DNA from: Deltaproteobacteria bacterium
GTDB taxonomy: Bacteria; Desulfobacterota; Desulfobacteria; C00003060
Length of the DNA: 6,474 nucleotides
Assembly: GCA_030667105.1 (NCBI GenBank)
Contig: DAOUWN010000130.1
Span: 1 to 6,474 of the forward strand
Direction: 5' to 3'
Part shown: positions 6,048-6,474 of the stretch, piece after piece
Position numbering within the stretch: position 1 is the first letter of the stretch
How the letters are laid out: the number at the start of each line of letters is the position of its first letter
Translations under genes and position numbers: made by a program
The notes under the pieces: model-generated
Database searches by the model: none
The model's input: the letters and a program-made list of their open reading frames with translations, nothing else
Told to the model about the DNA's origin: nothing

Positions 6048-6425
6048 ATGCTGGTTGATACGGATGTGCTCGTTTGGTATATGCGCGGAGATGAAAAAGC
6101 CAACCGGGCAATAAGGAATTTGAAAGGTTTCTCAATATCGGTTGTAACTTACATGGAGCTGGTGCAGGGGCTTCGGAATAAAGAGGAGTTGAATATCTTG
6201 AGGAATTCTCTCAAGAGATGGAAAGCCGGAATAATTTACATTAATGAGGAGATTTCAGCCAAAGCCATGTTCTTGGTTGAGCAATATTACGTCAGTCATT
6301 CTATCCAACTGGCAGATGCTTTGATTGGAGCCACCGCAGTGATTTACGGTCTACCTTTGCTAACGGCCAATACAAAACACTATAAAACAATAAAGAATAT
6401 CATCATAAAAAAATTCCGCCCATAA
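6048..6425 (+). CDS. vapC: VapC-type PIN-domain ribonuclease toxin
   Basis: A 125-residue PIN-domain protein, the usual VapC length. Acidic active-site residues that would hold the metal ion are visible: D4 (with D6) in MLVDTDVLVWYM, E37 in TYMELVQGL and D90 in QLADALIGATA. The last motif is LLTANTKHYK (104-113), where N108 takes the place often held by Asp or Asn, followed by the typical HY/HF. VapC toxins cut tRNA or rRNA and stop translation; the target of this one cannot be told from sequence. The ATG follows the antitoxin stop TAG directly, with GAGG (6034-6037) 10 bases upstream inside the antitoxin gene. The pair appears intact, with all catalytic residues. The 49 bases after the stop show no terminator hairpin or further gene. 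Confidence 0.93.
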   Translation: MLVDTDVLVWYMRGDEKANRAIRNLKGFSISVVTYMELVQGLRNKEELNILRNSLKRWKAGIIYINEEISAKAMFLVEQYYVSHSIQLADALIGATAVIYGLPLLTANTKHYKTIKNIIIKKFRP

Positions 6426-6474
6426 TCTCTTAACCTGGATTCGCCTGTGGAAAACCGAACAACGAGGATGGAAA

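Overview
The window is 6474 bases of bacterial chromosome with moderate GC content. It is mostly packed minus-strand genes, with one visibly AT-richer toxin-antitoxin cassette on the plus strand at the right end. The gene set suggests a Gram-negative, probably anaerobic bacterium of the Desulfobacterota (old Deltaproteobacteria). The pointers are a eukaryotic-type UDP-glucose pyrophosphorylase instead of GalU, a cysteine-bearing PAS domain of the kind common in delta-proteobacterial regulators, a Yip1-type membrane protein and short A/T-rich dispersed repeats. This placement is an inference; no rRNA or other marker gene is present.

Left cluster, minus strand, read from right to left: a Yip1-domain membrane protein (2316-2918), a UGP2-type UTP-glucose-1-phosphate uridylyltransferase (842-2308), a 52-residue single-span membrane protein of the DUF5989 type (687-845) and a GAF-PAS sensor protein whose 3' part runs off the left edge (1-687). 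The last three are tightly coupled: the UGPase stop and DUF5989 start share ATGA, and the DUF5989 stop and sensor start share TGATG. The Yip1 gene ends only 7 bases before the UGPase start. This looks like one transcription unit, linking nucleotide-sugar supply for envelope or exopolysaccharide synthesis to a small membrane protein and a sensor.

Middle cluster, minus strand: a PPC/DUF296-domain protein (4872-5384) overlaps by 26 bases the branched-chain aminotransferase gene ilvE (3833-4897), which is followed 31 bases later by a glyoxalase-II-like metallo-beta-lactamase-fold hydrolase (3157-3801). The close spacing suggests an operon. About 240 bases with small repeats but no supported gene (2919-3156) separate it from the left cluster.

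Right end, plus strand: after about 360 bases without a gene (5385-5741), which include a 16-base direct repeat, comes a complete Phd/VapB-type antitoxin and VapC-type PIN toxin pair (5811-6425). Its promoter is close to consensus (TTGACA, 17 bases, TATATT). A perfect 26-base palindrome covers the -10 box, which fits an autoregulatory operator. The last 49 bases hold nothing I can support.
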